From Methylophilus sp. 5 (GTDB taxonomy: Bacteria; Pseudomonadota; Gammaproteobacteria; Burkholderiales; Methylophilaceae), in assembly GCF_000515275.1 (NCBI RefSeq), contig NZ_KI911560.1, positions 2,356,001 to 2,420,000 on the forward strand: a DNA stretch of 64,000 nt, given 5' to 3'. Position numbers and translations under genes: made by a program. Under the pieces are notes generated by a model. That model was not told the DNA's origin. It did no database searches and saw only the letters and a program-made list of their open reading frames with translations. Positions 26,048 to 35,987 of this stretch are shown here, in pieces; position 1 is the first letter of the stretch, and the number at the start of each line of letters is the position of its first letter.

Positions 26048-27136
26048 TTAGGTTTTTTGAATCACAATATTAGGGAATTTTGCGCTGTGATCGAGGCTGG
26101 CAATGGCGATTTTGCTGGCTGCTTTGCGCGCGATCTCTTTATAGCTTTGTGCGATCGCACTGTCTGGCGAGGCGACGACAGTCGGTTGGCCGCTATCGGC
26201 CTGCATGCGGATATTGATATCCAGCGGCAAACTACCTAGTAAATCGACGTTGTAATCGCTGGCCATCACCGCGCCACCACCGGCACCAAAAATATGCTCT
26301 TCGTGGCCGCAGTTGGAGCAAATGTGTGTGCTCATGTTCTCGACGATGCCTAAAATAGGAATGCCGACTTTCTCAAACATTTTCAAGCCTTTGCGCGCAT
26401 CGAGCAGGGCAATGTCTTGTGGCGTGGTCACGATAATTGCGCCGGTGACCGGGATTTTTTGCGCTAATGTCAGCTGAATGTCGCCAGTGCCCGGTGGCAG
26501 GTCAATCACTAAGTAGTCTAAGTCTTGCCAGCGCGTGTCGCGCAATAGCTGCTCTAAGGCGCCGGTGACCATAGGGCCGCGCCACACCATGGGGGTGTCG
26601 GTGTCGACCAGAAAGCCGATGCTCATGGCCTGGATGCCGTGCGCGCGCATGGGCTCTATGCTTTTGCCATCGGCGCTATCCGGGCGGCCGGAAATACCCA
26701 GCATCTGTGGCTGGCTAGGGCCGTAAATATCAGCGTCGAGCAAGCCCACGGTAGCGCCTTCGGCGGCCAGCGCCAGCGCCAGGTTGACGGAGGTTGTGGA
26801 TTTGCCGACACCACCTTTGCCTGAAGCCACAGCAATCACATTCTTCACGTTTGGCAATAAGTTAACGCCACGTTGCACGCCATGCGCCACGATACGGCTG
26901 CCCACATTCACCGTTACTTTTGCGATGCCGTCTATGCCTTTTAGTGCGTCAGTCACTTGCTGGCGAATCGGCTCTAGCTGACTCTGTGCCGGGTAGCCAA
27001 GTACTACATCGAGGCTGACATCATTGCCATTGATCTGAATGTTTTTAATTGACTTTGCGCTAACAAAGTCTTTACCGGTATTGGGGTCTATGCAAAGTTT
27101 TAAGGTGCTTTGAATGATGAGTTCGCTAATCGCCAT
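26048..27136 (-). CDS. apbC: Iron-sulfur cluster carrier ATPase (Mrp/ApbC)
   Basis: 362 residues. An N-terminal MIP18-type domain (about 1-90) precedes the MinD-like ATPase, which has the deviant Walker A GKGGVGKSTT (about 110-119), DADIYGPSQPQML and the Walker B region LVIDLPPGTGD. Near the C-terminus the HICSNCGHEEHIFG segment provides the CxxC cluster-binding pair. The protein binds and transfers a 4Fe-4S cluster to apo-enzymes in the cytoplasm. It is commonly found next to metG, which here lies on the other strand beyond a fasciclin gene. Confidence 0.95.
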   Translation of the reverse strand: MAISELIIQSTLKLCIDPNTGKDFVSAKSIKNIQINGNDVSLDVVLGYPAQSQLEPIRQQVTDALKGIDGIAKVTVNVGSRIVAHGVQRGVNLLPNVKNVIAVASGKGGVGKSTTSVNLALALAAEGATVGLLDADIYGPSQPQMLGISGRPDSADGKSIEPMRAHGIQAMSIGFLVDTDTPMVWRGPMVTGALEQLLRDTRWQDLDYLVIDLPPGTGDIQLTLAQKIPVTGAIIVTTPQDIALLDARKGLKMFEKVGIPILGIVENMSTHICSNCGHEEHIFGAGGGAVMASDYNVDLLGSLPLDINIRMQADSGQPTVVASPDSAIAQSYKEIARKAASKIAIASLDHSAKFPNIVIQKT

Positions 27137-27350
27137 GCTGGAGGTTCCTGCGGAAATGCCTGACTAAATGAATCGGGTATTCTACCCCATCAGCAAATGT
27201 TCGTCATGATCATCTCCTGAGTCGGGCTGGTCAAATTGTTTGTAAGCCAGTTGCAAGGCCGGGTCAGCTAAACGTAAGGCTAGATAAGTAACTTAAGCAC
27301 ATCGGTTTAAAGCCGAACGTTTACTTGTTACCACCATCAGGAGAACTCAC

Positions 27351-27809
27351 ATGAAAAAAATCCTAGCACTCACTATTCTCGCCATCAGTTTTTCTAGTGT
27401 GGCCTTTGCCGATACCTTATTAGAGACGGCGCAGCAAGACGGCAGTTTTAAAACCTTTTTAAAAGCAGTCAAAGTGGCTGGCCTTGAAGGCGCGCTTAAC
27501 GACAAAGGCCCGATTACCTTGTTTGCGCCTAATGATGCTGCATTTGCCAAGCTGCCCAAAGCCAAACTGAGTGCGCTGATGGCCAATAGCGATGAACTCA
27601 AAAAAGTACTCTCTTACCATGTTTACCCCGGCAAAATCACCCAGGCCGACGTGAGCGCGGGCAAAGTCAAGTCACTCGAAGGCGCTGATTTGCAACTATC
27701 TGTGACGGATGGCGTAAAAGTGAATAACGTGAAAGTCGTTGGCGATGAAATTAATGCGGATAACGGCGTGATTCATACGGTGAGTGCAGTATTGATGCCT
27801 AAAAGCTAA
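27351..27809 (+). CDS. Secreted fasciclin (FAS1) domain protein
   Basis: 152 residues with a signal peptide (MKKILALTILAISFSSVAFA, cleaved after AFA). A single FAS1 domain follows: FLKAVKVAGLEGAL, GPITLFAPNDAAFAKLP (FAS1 box 1), the YH motif in LSYHVYPGKI, and INADNGVIHTVSAVLMP (box 2). FAS1 proteins in bacteria are periplasmic or cell-surface adhesion-type domains and the ligand is unknown. The ribosome site AGGAGAA precedes the start. It is monocistronic between apbC (divergent) and metG. Confidence 0.93.
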   Translation: MKKILALTILAISFSSVAFADTLLETAQQDGSFKTFLKAVKVAGLEGALNDKGPITLFAPNDAAFAKLPKAKLSALMANSDELKKVLSYHVYPGKITQADVSAGKVKSLEGADLQLSVTDGVKVNNVKVVGDEINADNGVIHTVSAVLMPKS

Positions 27810-27939
27810 CCTTATGGTGGCGGTTAGGTCTGGCGAAAGTTATACAGGTCTAACCGTGCGTTCACTAGCAAAGCGCGCTAGAGGCTCTCTCTGCACGCCT
27901 GCTCAAGCGCGTTGCCAATGATTTAAAGATAAAGATTCG

Positions 27940-27966
27940 TTGAAACCGCAAGGGGTTTGCTAAAAT
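27940..27966 (+). promoter_or_regulatory. Candidate metG promoter
   Basis: TTGAAA (27940-27945) and TAAAAT (27961-27966) are good -35 and -10 matches but only 15 bp apart. The region also folds as AAACCGC/GCGGTTT around the spacer. The metG start is 27 bp after the -10 box, giving a very short leader. Confidence 0.4.
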
Positions 27967-27992
27967 AGCGGTTTTCTCTTGGTCCTGTTTTC

Positions 27993-30062
27993 ATGACACG
28001 CAAACTTCTGGTGACGTCCGCCTTGCCATATGCCAACGGCAGCATTCATTTAGGGCATCTGGTTGAGTACATTCAAACCGATATCTGGGTGCGTTTTCAA
28101 AAGATGCAGGGCCATACGGTGCATTATGTCTGTGCAGATGATACCCACGGTACGCCTATTATGTTGCGCGCTGAAAAAGAGGGCATCACGCCGGAAGCGT
28201 TGATTGAAAAAGTGCATGCTGAGCACAGCCAGGATTTTGCTGAATTTTTAGTGCAGTTTGATAATTACTATTCCACCAACTCCGAAGAAAACCGCCAGTT
28301 ATCCGGCAACATTTACCGGGCGCTCAAGGCCAACGGCAAAATTGCTACCAAAACCATTGAGCAATATTTTGACCCGGTTAAAAACATGTTTTTGCCGGAC
28401 CGCTTTATTAAAGGCGAGTGCCCTAAGTGTCATGCCAAAGACCAATATGGCGATAACTGCGAAGTGTGTGGCACGACTTATAGTCCGACGGAATTGATTA
28501 ACCCGTTCTCGGCCGTGTCTGGCGCGACGCCGGTGCGCAAAGAGACCGAGCATTACTTTTTTAAATTAAGCGAGTGCGCGGACTTTTTACGTGACTGGAC
28601 GCGTTCTGGCACCTTGCAGGCTGAGGCTGCCAACAAAATGTCAGAATGGGTGGGCGAAGCTGGCGAAAACAAATTGTCAGACTGGGATATTTCACGTGAT
28701 GCGCCTTATTTTGGGTTTGAAATCCCGGATGCGCCAGGCAAGTATTTTTATGTCTGGCTGGACGCGCCGATTGGCTATATGGCTAGTTTTAAAAATTTGT
28801 GTGCAAAAGCCGACTTGGACTTTGACGAGTACTGGAAAAAGGATTCTTCGACCGAGTTGTACCATTTTATCGGCAAGGATATTCTGTATTTTCATGCCTT
28901 GTTCTGGCCTGCGACGTTGGAATATTCCGGTCACCGCACGCCAACACAGGTGTTTGCGCATGGCTTTTTGACCGTGAATGGCGAAAAGATGTCCAAGTCG
29001 CGTGGCACGTTTATCACTGCGCGCAGCTATTTAGAGCATGTGAAAAACCCTGAGTATTTACGTTATTACTATGCGGCTAAACTCAATGGCAGCATGGAAG
29101 ACATCGACCTTAACCTGGAAGACTTTGTTGCCCGGGTGAACAGTGACCTGGTGGGTAAATACATCAATATTGCCAGCCGCACGGCCGGGTTTGTGGCCAA
29201 GAAATTTGATAATAAACTGATTGCTGCGCAGCATGCGGTGATTGATGACATGCGTGCTGCCGCACCGGCGATTGCCGAAGCGTATGCCGCGCGCGATTTT
29301 GCGCGTGCGTTGCGTGAAATCATGAAGCTGACCGATGCAGCCAACGCTTATGTGGCAGAAGCGGCACCTTGGGTGGTAGCAAAAGACGACAGTAAAGCGG
29401 CTGAATTGCATACCATTTGCAGCAACGCGCTGGAAATGTTCCGTTTGTTAACGATTTACTTAAAACCGGTATTGCCGAATATTGCTGCCGCAGTGGAAGC
29501 TTTCCTCAGCGTGCAACCGTTGCAATGGGCGGATGTTGGCCAAGGGTTGGGGGCGCAAACAATTCAGCCTTATAATCATATGGTGACGCGCCTGGAAGGC
29601 AAGCAAATTGAAGCCATGGTCGAAGCTAATAAAGATAATTTGCAGGCAGTGGTGCCAGTTAAGGCTGACGCCAATATTAAAGCCGATGCCAAGGGTGAAG
29701 TGAAGGCGCAAGATGAGTCAACCGAAGAGGGCGCTTATATTTCGATTGATGACTTTACCAAGGTGGATTTGCGCATTGCTAAAATCGTCAGCGCCGAGCA
29801 TGTAGAGGGCGCTGAAAAGCTACTGAAGCTGTTGCTGGATATTGGCGAAGAAAAACCACGCCAGGTATTTGCCGGCATTAAATCGGCTTATGATCCAGCG
29901 ACGCTGGTTGGCCGTTTAACGGTGATGGTGGCTAACCTTGCGCCGCGTAAGATGAAGTTTGGCATGAGCGAGGGCATGGTGCTCGCCGCCAGTGATGAGC
30001 GTGGCGGCCCTTATATCCTGTCGCCCGACAGTGGGGCGCAAGCGGGTATGCGCGTAAAATAA
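27993..30062 (+). CDS. metG: Methionyl-tRNA synthetase
   Basis: 689 residues. The class I signature [11 protein letters not shown] (HIGH, about 12-22) and KMSKSRGT (KMSKS, about 330) are both present. The zinc knuckle is [18 protein letters not shown] (four Cys, about 145-162). The C-terminal ~110 residues (from [13 protein letters not shown]) form the EMAP-II-like tRNA-binding and dimerisation domain. It charges tRNA-Met for initiation and elongation. A low-complexity Ala/Lys linker ([16 protein letters not shown]) joins the catalytic part and the tRNA-binding domain. Confidence 0.97.
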   Translation: MTRKLLVTSALPYANGSIHLGHLVEYIQTDIWVRFQKMQGHTVHYVCADDTHGTPIMLRAEKEGITPEALIEKVHAEHSQDFAEFLVQFDNYYSTNSEENRQLSGNIYRALKANGKIATKTIEQYFDPVKNMFLPDRFIKGECPKCHAKDQYGDNCEVCGTTYSPTELINPFSAVSGATPVRKETEHYFFKLSECADFLRDWTRSGTLQAEAANKMSEWVGEAGENKLSDWDISRDAPYFGFEIPDAPGKYFYVWLDAPIGYMASFKNLCAKADLDFDEYWKKDSSTELYHFIGKDILYFHALFWPATLEYSGHRTPTQVFAHGFLTVNGEKMSKSRGTFITARSYLEHVKNPEYLRYYYAAKLNGSMEDIDLNLEDFVARVNSDLVGKYINIASRTAGFVAKKFDNKLIAAQHAVIDDMRAAAPAIAEAYAARDFARALREIMKLTDAANAYVAEAAPWVVAKDDSKAAELHTICSNALEMFRLLTIYLKPVLPNIAAAVEAFLSVQPLQWADVGQGLGAQTIQPYNHMVTRLEGKQIEAMVEANKDNLQAVVPVKADANIKADAKGEVKAQDESTEEGAYISIDDFTKVDLRIAKIVSAEHVEGAEKLLKLLLDIGEEKPRQVFAGIKSAYDPATLVGRLTVMVANLAPRKMKFGMSEGMVLAASDERGGPYILSPDSGAQAGMRVK

Positions 30063-30210
30063 TTCGGGTGCCAGTATGGGCGATGTTGGTGCATGGTTGT
30101 GCCGACATCGCTTGTATTGAGGCCGTGCGCATGACGATTTAGTTGTGTTATATCAAAGCATCTACGACAGTTGGCTGGTTTAATCATCGTGAGATAAAGC
30201 AGCTAACACA

Positions 30211-30239
30211 TTGATTTATATTATATTCAATCATATAAT
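30211..30239 (+). promoter_or_regulatory. Promoter of ccoI
   Basis: TTGATT (30211-30216) and a consensus TATAAT (30234-30239) are separated by exactly 17 bp. Transcription would begin near 30246, which rules out the TTG at 30246 as the translation start and favours ATG at 30264 or 30279. Confidence 0.65.
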
Positions 30240-30278
30240 ATAAAGTTGTATATTGTTACATGGATGGTCCATCGCCCA

Positions 30279-32573
30279 ATGGCAAAACCTTTAGCAGTGA
30301 GCAGTGCAAACCCCTGGCAAGGACTGGATATCCAGTCTGAATGGGAGCGATTTAGTCAGCGCGATGCAGCTTCTGCCGAGGTGTGGACCTCTCATGTGTG
30401 GGTTGATAATATGCACTGCGCCGCTTGTAGCGGGCGTATTGAACAAGCCATCAAACAACAGCCCGGCGTGCTTGCCGTGCATGCCAGTTCTGCCTCCAAA
30501 CGCGTGCGTGTGGTGTGGAACGCACAACAGATTTCTCCATCCAGCTGGTTTGCCAATTTAAATGAGATTGGCTATCCGGCACTCCCCGTCAACGAATACA
30601 GCGCAATTACAGACCGCACCGTGCAGCAACGAAAAATGCTGTGGCGTTTGGTGGTGGCCGTGTTCTGCATGATGCAAGTCATGATGTACGCGTATCCTAC
30701 TTATTGGTCTCATAGCAATGATATGGCGCCGGATATGGTGCAATTAATGAAATGGGCGTCATGGGTGCTCACCCTGCCGGTGATGCTGTTTTCAGCCACG
30801 CCATTTTTGTCGCAAGCCTGGGCCAGTATCAAACAACGCCAGTTGGGCATGGATGTGCCGGTGTCGCTGGGTATTATTGCCGCCTTTGTCATGAGCACCC
30901 TGGCCACCTTTGCGCCAGGCGGTTGGTGGGGTGATGTGGTTTATTATGATTCACTCACCATGTTCGTCAGCTTTCTGCTGATTGGTCGCTGGCTGGATGT
31001 CAAATTGCGCAACCGCACGGCTGGTGCCTTGGAAAATATGATGCGCCGCTTGCCTAATGCGGTGCTTAAAAAAAGTGCTCCTGGTGAATGGGTGCAAATT
31101 GCAGCCAGCAATGTTAATGTGGGCGATGTGCTGTATGTGCGTCCGGGTGAGGTATTCGCGGCGGATGGTTTAGTGCTTTCTGGCAGCACCAGCGCCGATG
31201 AATCAATGTTAACCGGTGAGTCTGAGCCGGTAATGAAACCTGCGGGCGCCAAAGTGATTGCCGGTTCTGGCAATTTGACCTCTGCGATTGAAATGCAGGT
31301 GGAGCAAGTCGGCGAGGGCACGCAATACCATGCGCTGGTTAACCTGATGGCGTCTGCCTCGACTGAAAAGCCGGGGATTGCCTTGCTGGCAGATAAAGTG
31401 GCGCAACCCTTTTTGTGGGTAGTGCTGTTGGCAGCCATTTATGCGGTGTTTTTCTGGTGGACGACTGACCCTGCCAAAGCCATTATGTCAGCTGTGGCAG
31501 TGCTGGTAGTGACTTGCCCGTGTGCATTGTCGCTGGCGACGCCGGCGGCGATGCTGGCCAGTGCGGGCACCTTTGCCAAAGGTGGCGTGTTGATTCGTCG
31601 CTTGCAGGCGATTCAAGCCATCAGTGAGGTTGATACCATCGTGTTTGATAAAACCGGCACCTTGACTGAGAATTTGCAGCAAATTACTTTGGTAGAGAGC
31701 CGTGACGCATGGGATCGCCAGTGGATACTCGATGTGATTGCCAGCATGAGTCGTGATTCTTTGCATCCGGTGGCGCAAGCACTGCATGGGTTTGCTTTGC
31801 AACAGGCTGCGCAAGATCAACGCGTGATGCAGGATTGGCAGGAGACGGTAGGCGGCGGCATGTCTGCTAGCTTTAATGCCCCCAATGGTACGTTACTGCC
31901 GGTCAAGCTAGGCAATGCAGAATTTTGTGGCGTGACCAATGAAGTTGAGGGTGACGCACTGCGCCAGGTCTATGTCACCACGGGTGAAATGATGCTGGCG
32001 CGACTGACCTTGTCGGAGCAGGTCAAACCGCATGCCAAAGCGGCGATTTCACAATTAATTGCACATGGGCTTGATATTCAACTGTTATCTGGTGATAGAA
32101 TAGCGCCCGTTAAAAACCTTGCAGCGCAACTAGGTATTGAGCGCGCATTCGGGTTACAAAAAGCAGCAGATAAGCTGCAGCACGTAAAGTTGTTGCAACA
32201 ACAGGGGCGGAAAGTATTAATGGTTGGTGATGGTTTGAATGACGGCCCTGTCATTGCAGCAGCGCATACTTCTATTGCAATGGGTTCCGGCGTCCCTTTG
32301 ACGCAGGCACAGGCCGATATGGTGGTGTTGGGTAATGATATCGGTGTGCTGGTTTCGCTCATTTCGCATTGTCAAAAAACCATTCTCATCGTAAAACAGA
32401 ATTTGTTGTGGGCCGCGTTGTATAACGCGGCTGGTGTGCCATTGGCGATTATGGGCCTGTTGCCCGCCTGGCTCGCGGGGCTCGGCATGGCGGCCAGTTC
32501 GCTATTGGTATTGCTCAATGCATTACGTTTGACCGACTGGGATAAGTCGGGCTGGCAGAAAGGTCAGGCATAG
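30279..32573 (+). CDS. ccoI: Copper-exporting P1B-type ATPase for cbb3 oxidase assembly (CcoI/FixI)
   Basis: 764 residues from the ATG at 30279; an in-frame ATG at 30264 is an alternative. An N-terminal heavy-metal domain has MHCAACSGRIE. Eight membrane helices include the metal site VTCPCALSLATPAA (CPC). The phosphorylation site is VFDKTGTLTEN, the phosphatase TGES is in MLTGESEPV, and the hinge is MVGDGLNDGPVIAAA. Its place before ccoS and ccoNOQP shows that it supplies Cu to the CcoN heme-copper centre through the periplasm rather than giving copper resistance. It is 4 bp from ccoS. Confidence 0.93.
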   Translation: MAKPLAVSSANPWQGLDIQSEWERFSQRDAASAEVWTSHVWVDNMHCAACSGRIEQAIKQQPGVLAVHASSASKRVRVVWNAQQISPSSWFANLNEIGYPALPVNEYSAITDRTVQQRKMLWRLVVAVFCMMQVMMYAYPTYWSHSNDMAPDMVQLMKWASWVLTLPVMLFSATPFLSQAWASIKQRQLGMDVPVSLGIIAAFVMSTLATFAPGGWWGDVVYYDSLTMFVSFLLIGRWLDVKLRNRTAGALENMMRRLPNAVLKKSAPGEWVQIAASNVNVGDVLYVRPGEVFAADGLVLSGSTSADESMLTGESEPVMKPAGAKVIAGSGNLTSAIEMQVEQVGEGTQYHALVNLMASASTEKPGIALLADKVAQPFLWVVLLAAIYAVFFWWTTDPAKAIMSAVAVLVVTCPCALSLATPAAMLASAGTFAKGGVLIRRLQAIQAISEVDTIVFDKTGTLTENLQQITLVESRDAWDRQWILDVIASMSRDSLHPVAQALHGFALQQAAQDQRVMQDWQETVGGGMSASFNAPNGTLLPVKLGNAEFCGVTNEVEGDALRQVYVTTGEMMLARLTLSEQVKPHAKAAISQLIAHGLDIQLLSGDRIAPVKNLAAQLGIERAFGLQKAADKLQHVKLLQQQGRKVLMVGDGLNDGPVIAAAHTSIAMGSGVPLTQAQADMVVLGNDIGVLVSLISHCQKTILIVKQNLLWAALYNAAGVPLAIMGLLPAWLAGLGMAASSLLVLLNALRLTDWDKSGWQKGQA

Positions 32574-32577
32574 CGTT

Positions 32578-32715
32578 ATGGAAATTGCATTTTTATTGAT
32601 CCCGCTGGCAGTGTTGCTGGTGTTTGTGATTTTGGGTGGCCTCTGGTGGGCGATTCAAACCGGTCAGTTTGAAGACCTGGAAGAAGAAGGTTCACGAATT
32701 CTTGAACAGGATTGA
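32578..32715 (+). CDS. ccoS: cbb3 oxidase assembly protein CcoS
   Basis: 45 residues. One membrane helix (LLIPLAVLLVFVILGGLWWA) is followed by GQFEDLEEEGSRIL, the family's conserved acidic tail (WAxxxGQFDDLExxxxRIL). It starts 4 bp after ccoI. CcoS is needed to insert cofactors into CcoN. The stop codon overlaps the FNR box that serves ccoN, so the two transcription units are packed tightly. Confidence 0.93.
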   Translation: MEIAFLLIPLAVLLVFVILGGLWWAIQTGQFEDLEEEGSRILEQD

Positions 32716-32725
32716 TATGTGTCAA
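32712..32725 (+). promoter_or_regulatory. FNR/ANR box upstream of ccoNOQP
   Basis: TTGATATGTGTCAA matches the TTGAT-N4-ATCAA consensus at 9 of 10 fixed positions. Its first half overlaps the ccoS stop codon. The ccoN ATG is 92 bp downstream, and a centre at -41.5 would place transcription start near 32760. Low-oxygen activation of cbb3 oxidase by FNR is well established, and an FNR-type gene lies 6 kb away. Confidence 0.8.
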
Positions 32726-32816
32726 ATCAGATTTGTGACAAGTCTGAGATGATCCAAGTTGAACAACTAGAAGTTTTTTAGTGTTGGGTGTTTGTTTTAA
32801 TCATTGGGAGAAATCC

Positions 32817-34253
32817 ATGCAAAATGCAAGTGTGAAGGCTGCGACCTATAACGATACGGTGGTCCGCCAATTCGCAATCATGGCAGTGGTTTGGGGTGTT
32901 GTGGGTACATTGATGGGCGTGATTATTGCGTCTCAGCTGGTGTGGCCAGAGCTTAACCTGGGCTTGCCGTTTACCTCTTTTGGCCGTTTGCGACCACTGC
33001 ATACCAATGCAGTGATTTTCGCATTTGGTGGCTGTGCTTTATTTGCCACCTCATACTACGTGGTACAACGTACCTGCCAAACCCGTTTGTTTAGCGACAA
33101 ACTGGCCAGTTTTACTTTCTGGGGCTGGCAAGCGGTGATTGTTGCTGCTGCCATCTCTCTGCCATTGGGTTACACCCAGGGTAAAGAGTACGGTGAACTG
33201 GAGTGGCCAATTGATATCCTGATTGCGATTGTATGGATTTCTTATGCAGTTGTGTTCTTCGGTACCATCGGTATCCGCAAGGTTAAACACATCTACGTGG
33301 CTAACTGGTTCTACGGTGCATTTATTCTGGCGGTGGCTTTATTGCACATTGTTGAGAGTGCGGCGATTCCGGCTGGCTGGTTCAAGTCTTACTCTGCCTA
33401 TGCAGGTGTGCAAGATGCGATGGTGCAGTGGTGGTATGGTCACAACGCGGTAGGTTTCTTCCTGACAGCGGGTTTCTTAGGCATGATGTACTACTTTGTG
33501 CCTAAACAAGCTGAGCGTCCTGTGTATTCTTACAGTCTGTCTATCGTGCACTTCTGGGCACTGATTTTCACGTACATGTGGGCGGGTCCGCACCACTTGC
33601 ATTACACCGCTTTGCCTGACTGGACCCAGTCTCTGGGTATGGTGTTATCTCTGATTCTGTTTGCACCAAGCTGGGGCGGTATGATCAACGGTATCATGAC
33701 CTTGTCCGGCGCATGGCACAAACTGCGCACTGACCCTATCTTGCGCTTCCTGATCGTTTCATTGTCTTTCTACGGTATGAGTACCTTTGAAGGCCCAATG
33801 ATGGCGATCAAAACCGTGAACGCTTTGTCTCACTACACTGACTGGACGGTTGGTCACGTGCACTCTGGTGCGTTGGGCTGGGTTGGTTTCATTTCTATCG
33901 GTTCCCTGTACTTCCTGATCCCACGTTTGTTTGGTCAGAAAACCATGTACAGCGTCAAAGCAATTGAAGTGCACTTCTGGATGGCGACGATTGGCGTAGT
34001 GTTGTACATCGCTGCCTTGTGGATTTCTGGTGTGATGGAAGGCCTGATGTGGCGTGCCATGAACGCTGACGGTACATTGGCTTATACCTTCGTTGAGAGT
34101 GTGAAAGCCAAGTTCCCTTACTACTTCACACGTGCATTGGGTGGTTTCCTGTATATGAGCGGTTTGGTCATCATGTTGTGGAACACCTATAAAACAGCCA
34201 CTAATGGCAAACCAGCAACGGTAGAAATACCAGCTGTTGTTGCACACGCTTAA
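32817..34253 (+). CDS. ccoN: cbb3-type cytochrome c oxidase subunit I
   Basis: 478 residues from the ATG at 32817 (GGGAG 7 bp upstream). A longer frame to 32781 would precede this ribosome site. Twelve membrane helices carry the heme and Cu ligands: [14 protein letters not shown] (low-spin heme His), [20 protein letters not shown] (CuB His and cross-linked Tyr region), [14 protein letters not shown] (CuB His pair) and [14 protein letters not shown] (high-spin and low-spin heme His). It is the catalytic core that reduces O2 with high affinity. First gene of the ccoNOQP operon. Confidence 0.96.
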   Translation: MQNASVKAATYNDTVVRQFAIMAVVWGVVGTLMGVIIASQLVWPELNLGLPFTSFGRLRPLHTNAVIFAFGGCALFATSYYVVQRTCQTRLFSDKLASFTFWGWQAVIVAAAISLPLGYTQGKEYGELEWPIDILIAIVWISYAVVFFGTIGIRKVKHIYVANWFYGAFILAVALLHIVESAAIPAGWFKSYSAYAGVQDAMVQWWYGHNAVGFFLTAGFLGMMYYFVPKQAERPVYSYSLSIVHFWALIFTYMWAGPHHLHYTALPDWTQSLGMVLSLILFAPSWGGMINGIMTLSGAWHKLRTDPILRFLIVSLSFYGMSTFEGPMMAIKTVNALSHYTDWTVGHVHSGALGWVGFISIGSLYFLIPRLFGQKTMYSVKAIEVHFWMATIGVVLYIAALWISGVMEGLMWRAMNADGTLAYTFVESVKAKFPYYFTRALGGFLYMSGLVIMLWNTYKTATNGKPATVEIPAVVAHA

Positions 34254-34263
34254 GGAGCTCATT

Positions 34264-34890
34264 ATGGCAACGCATCAAAACAATAGTGGCAATCTGCACG
34301 AAAAGATTGAAACCAATAACTTCCTGCTGATCGTGCTGACGTTTATCACGATCTCCTTTGGCGGCCTGGTTGAAATCTTGCCTTTGTTTTTCCAAAAATC
34401 GCTGACTGAGCCTATTCGTGGCTTGGAGCCATACACTGCATTGCAGTTGGCTGGACGTGATATTTATCTGCGTGAAGGCTGCTACAACTGCCACTCACAG
34501 ATGATTCGTCCTTTCCACGCAGAAACACTGCGTTATGGCCACTACTCTGTGGCGGGTGAGTACGTGTATGACCACCCGTTTCAGTGGGGTAGTAAGCGTA
34601 CCGGCCCTGACTTGCACCGTGTAGGCGGCAAATACAGTGACGACTGGCATCGTGTGCACTTGAACCAGCCACGTGACGTTGTGCCGGAATCCATCATGCC
34701 AGCTTATCCATGGTTGAATGAAAACCTGGTAGATGATGCAACGATTGGTGACCATATGACTGCACTGCGTAAAGTGGGCGTGCCTTACACCGATGAGCAG
34801 ATTAAAACGGCTGGTGCAGACATTAAGGGTAAAACCGAGATGGATGCCTTGGTTTCATACCTGCAAATTCTGGGTACACACCTGAAATAA
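34264..34890 (+). CDS. ccoO: cbb3-type cytochrome c oxidase subunit II (monoheme)
   Basis: 208 residues from the ATG at 34264, with AAGGAG 6 bp upstream. One N-terminal membrane helix ([20 protein letters not shown]) anchors a periplasmic cytochrome c domain. Heme attachment is at [13 protein letters not shown] (CxxCH). The distal ligand Met is likely in [11 protein letters not shown]. It passes electrons from CcoP to CcoN. The spacing of 10 bp from ccoN and 11 bp to ccoQ marks one operon. Confidence 0.96.
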   Translation: MATHQNNSGNLHEKIETNNFLLIVLTFITISFGGLVEILPLFFQKSLTEPIRGLEPYTALQLAGRDIYLREGCYNCHSQMIRPFHAETLRYGHYSVAGEYVYDHPFQWGSKRTGPDLHRVGGKYSDDWHRVHLNQPRDVVPESIMPAYPWLNENLVDDATIGDHMTALRKVGVPYTDEQIKTAGADIKGKTEMDALVSYLQILGTHLK

Positions 34891-34901
34891 GGAGACGCGC
34901 C

Positions 34902-35042
34902 ATGGATATGATCAATGTATTACGCATATTATTTACGGTATTGAGTTTTGCCCTGTTCATCACAATCCTCGTTTGGGCATGGCGCAATCGCAACTCCGCG
35001 CAATTCAAGGACGCGCAAAACCTGCCGTTCGACCAAGACTAA
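34902..35042 (+). CDS. ccoQ: cbb3 oxidase subunit CcoQ/FixQ
   Basis: 46 residues with one membrane helix (LFTVLSFALFITILVWAW) and a short cytoplasmic tail ending in NLPFDQD. The LPF tail is typical of CcoQ. GGAGA precedes the start by 8 bp. It stabilises the complex and CcoP association. It sits between ccoO (11 bp) and ccoP (30 bp). Confidence 0.9.
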   Translation: MDMINVLRILFTVLSFALFITILVWAWRNRNSAQFKDAQNLPFDQD

Positions 35043-35072
35043 TAGCTGCGCGGAAAGGTTAAGGAAAACATC

Positions 35073-35969
35073 ATGAATGATTTTGTAAGCGGATTTTGGC
35101 CGATTTGGATTTCGACCATTACCTTGGGTGGGATCGCTTTTTGTGTGGGTTTGCTGATTTTTGCAAGCCGCGTCAAAGTAACCCTGGACAGTGACAACAC
35201 TAATGGTCACGAGTGGGATGGCATTAAAGAAATGAACAATCCACTGCCAATGTGGTGGGTGGGTTTGTTTATCATCACGGTTATTTTTGGCTTGGCTTAC
35301 TTGTACCTGTTCCCAGGCCTGGGGACTTACGACGGTAAGTTTGGCTGGACTGGCGTGAAGCAATACGAAGTTGAAGTTGCTAAAAACAATGAAAAAATCG
35401 CACCGCTGTATGCCAAATATGCGGCGATGCCAGTGGAAGATGTGGCCAAGATCCCGGAAGCACGTGATATTGGTAAGCGTATTTTCTTGAACAACTGTGC
35501 GGCTTGCCATGGTTCAGATGCCAAAGGTAGCCGCGGGTTTCCTAACTTGAGCGACACTGACTGGTTGTATGGTGGTAGCCCGGAGCGTATCAAGGAAACC
35601 ATTACTGGTGGCCGTATGGGCATGATGCCGCCGATGGCAGCCGCAGTGGGTAACGAAGAAGACGTGAAAAATGTCGCCAACTATGTGTTAAGTTTGTCTG
35701 GCAGTATTCATGACTCTGGTCGTGCTAATGCCGGTAAAGACAAATTCGTGGTGTGTGCTGCTTGTCATGGCCCAGAAGGCAAAGGTAACCAGATGATTGG
35801 TGCGCCTAACCTGACAGACAATATCTGGTTGCATGGTCAAGGTGAGGCCGCCATTATCAAGCGTATTCACGAAGGCAAAACCAACCAGATGCCAGCCTGG
35901 CAAGAGAAATTCAGTCCTGAGCAAATTCATTTGCTGACCGCTTATGTTTGGGGTCTCTCCAACAAGTAA
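35073..35969 (+). CDS. ccoP: cbb3-type cytochrome c oxidase subunit III (diheme)
   Basis: 298 residues. Two N-terminal membrane helices (FWPIWISTITLGGIAFCVGL and MWWVGLFIITVIFGLAYLYL) flank a cytoplasmic loop. The periplasmic part has two cytochrome c domains: NCAACHGSDAKG (about 144-155) and VCAACHGPEGKG (about 230-241). Axial Met candidates are in MGMMPPM and NQMPAWQ. It is the electron entry point from soluble cytochromes. The ribosome site AAGGAAA is 6 bp from the start. Confidence 0.96.
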   Translation: MNDFVSGFWPIWISTITLGGIAFCVGLLIFASRVKVTLDSDNTNGHEWDGIKEMNNPLPMWWVGLFIITVIFGLAYLYLFPGLGTYDGKFGWTGVKQYEVEVAKNNEKIAPLYAKYAAMPVEDVAKIPEARDIGKRIFLNNCAACHGSDAKGSRGFPNLSDTDWLYGGSPERIKETITGGRMGMMPPMAAAVGNEEDVKNVANYVLSLSGSIHDSGRANAGKDKFVVCAACHGPEGKGNQMIGAPNLTDNIWLHGQGEAAIIKRIHEGKTNQMPAWQEKFSPEQIHLLTAYVWGLSNK

Positions 35970-35987
35970 GCGAATGCAGATATAAAC

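Noticed and set aside
30211..30224. Possible FNR box before ccoI (TTGATTTATATTAT)
   Set aside because: Only the first half-site matches. The sequence is better explained as the -35 element of the promoter with TATAAT at 30234.
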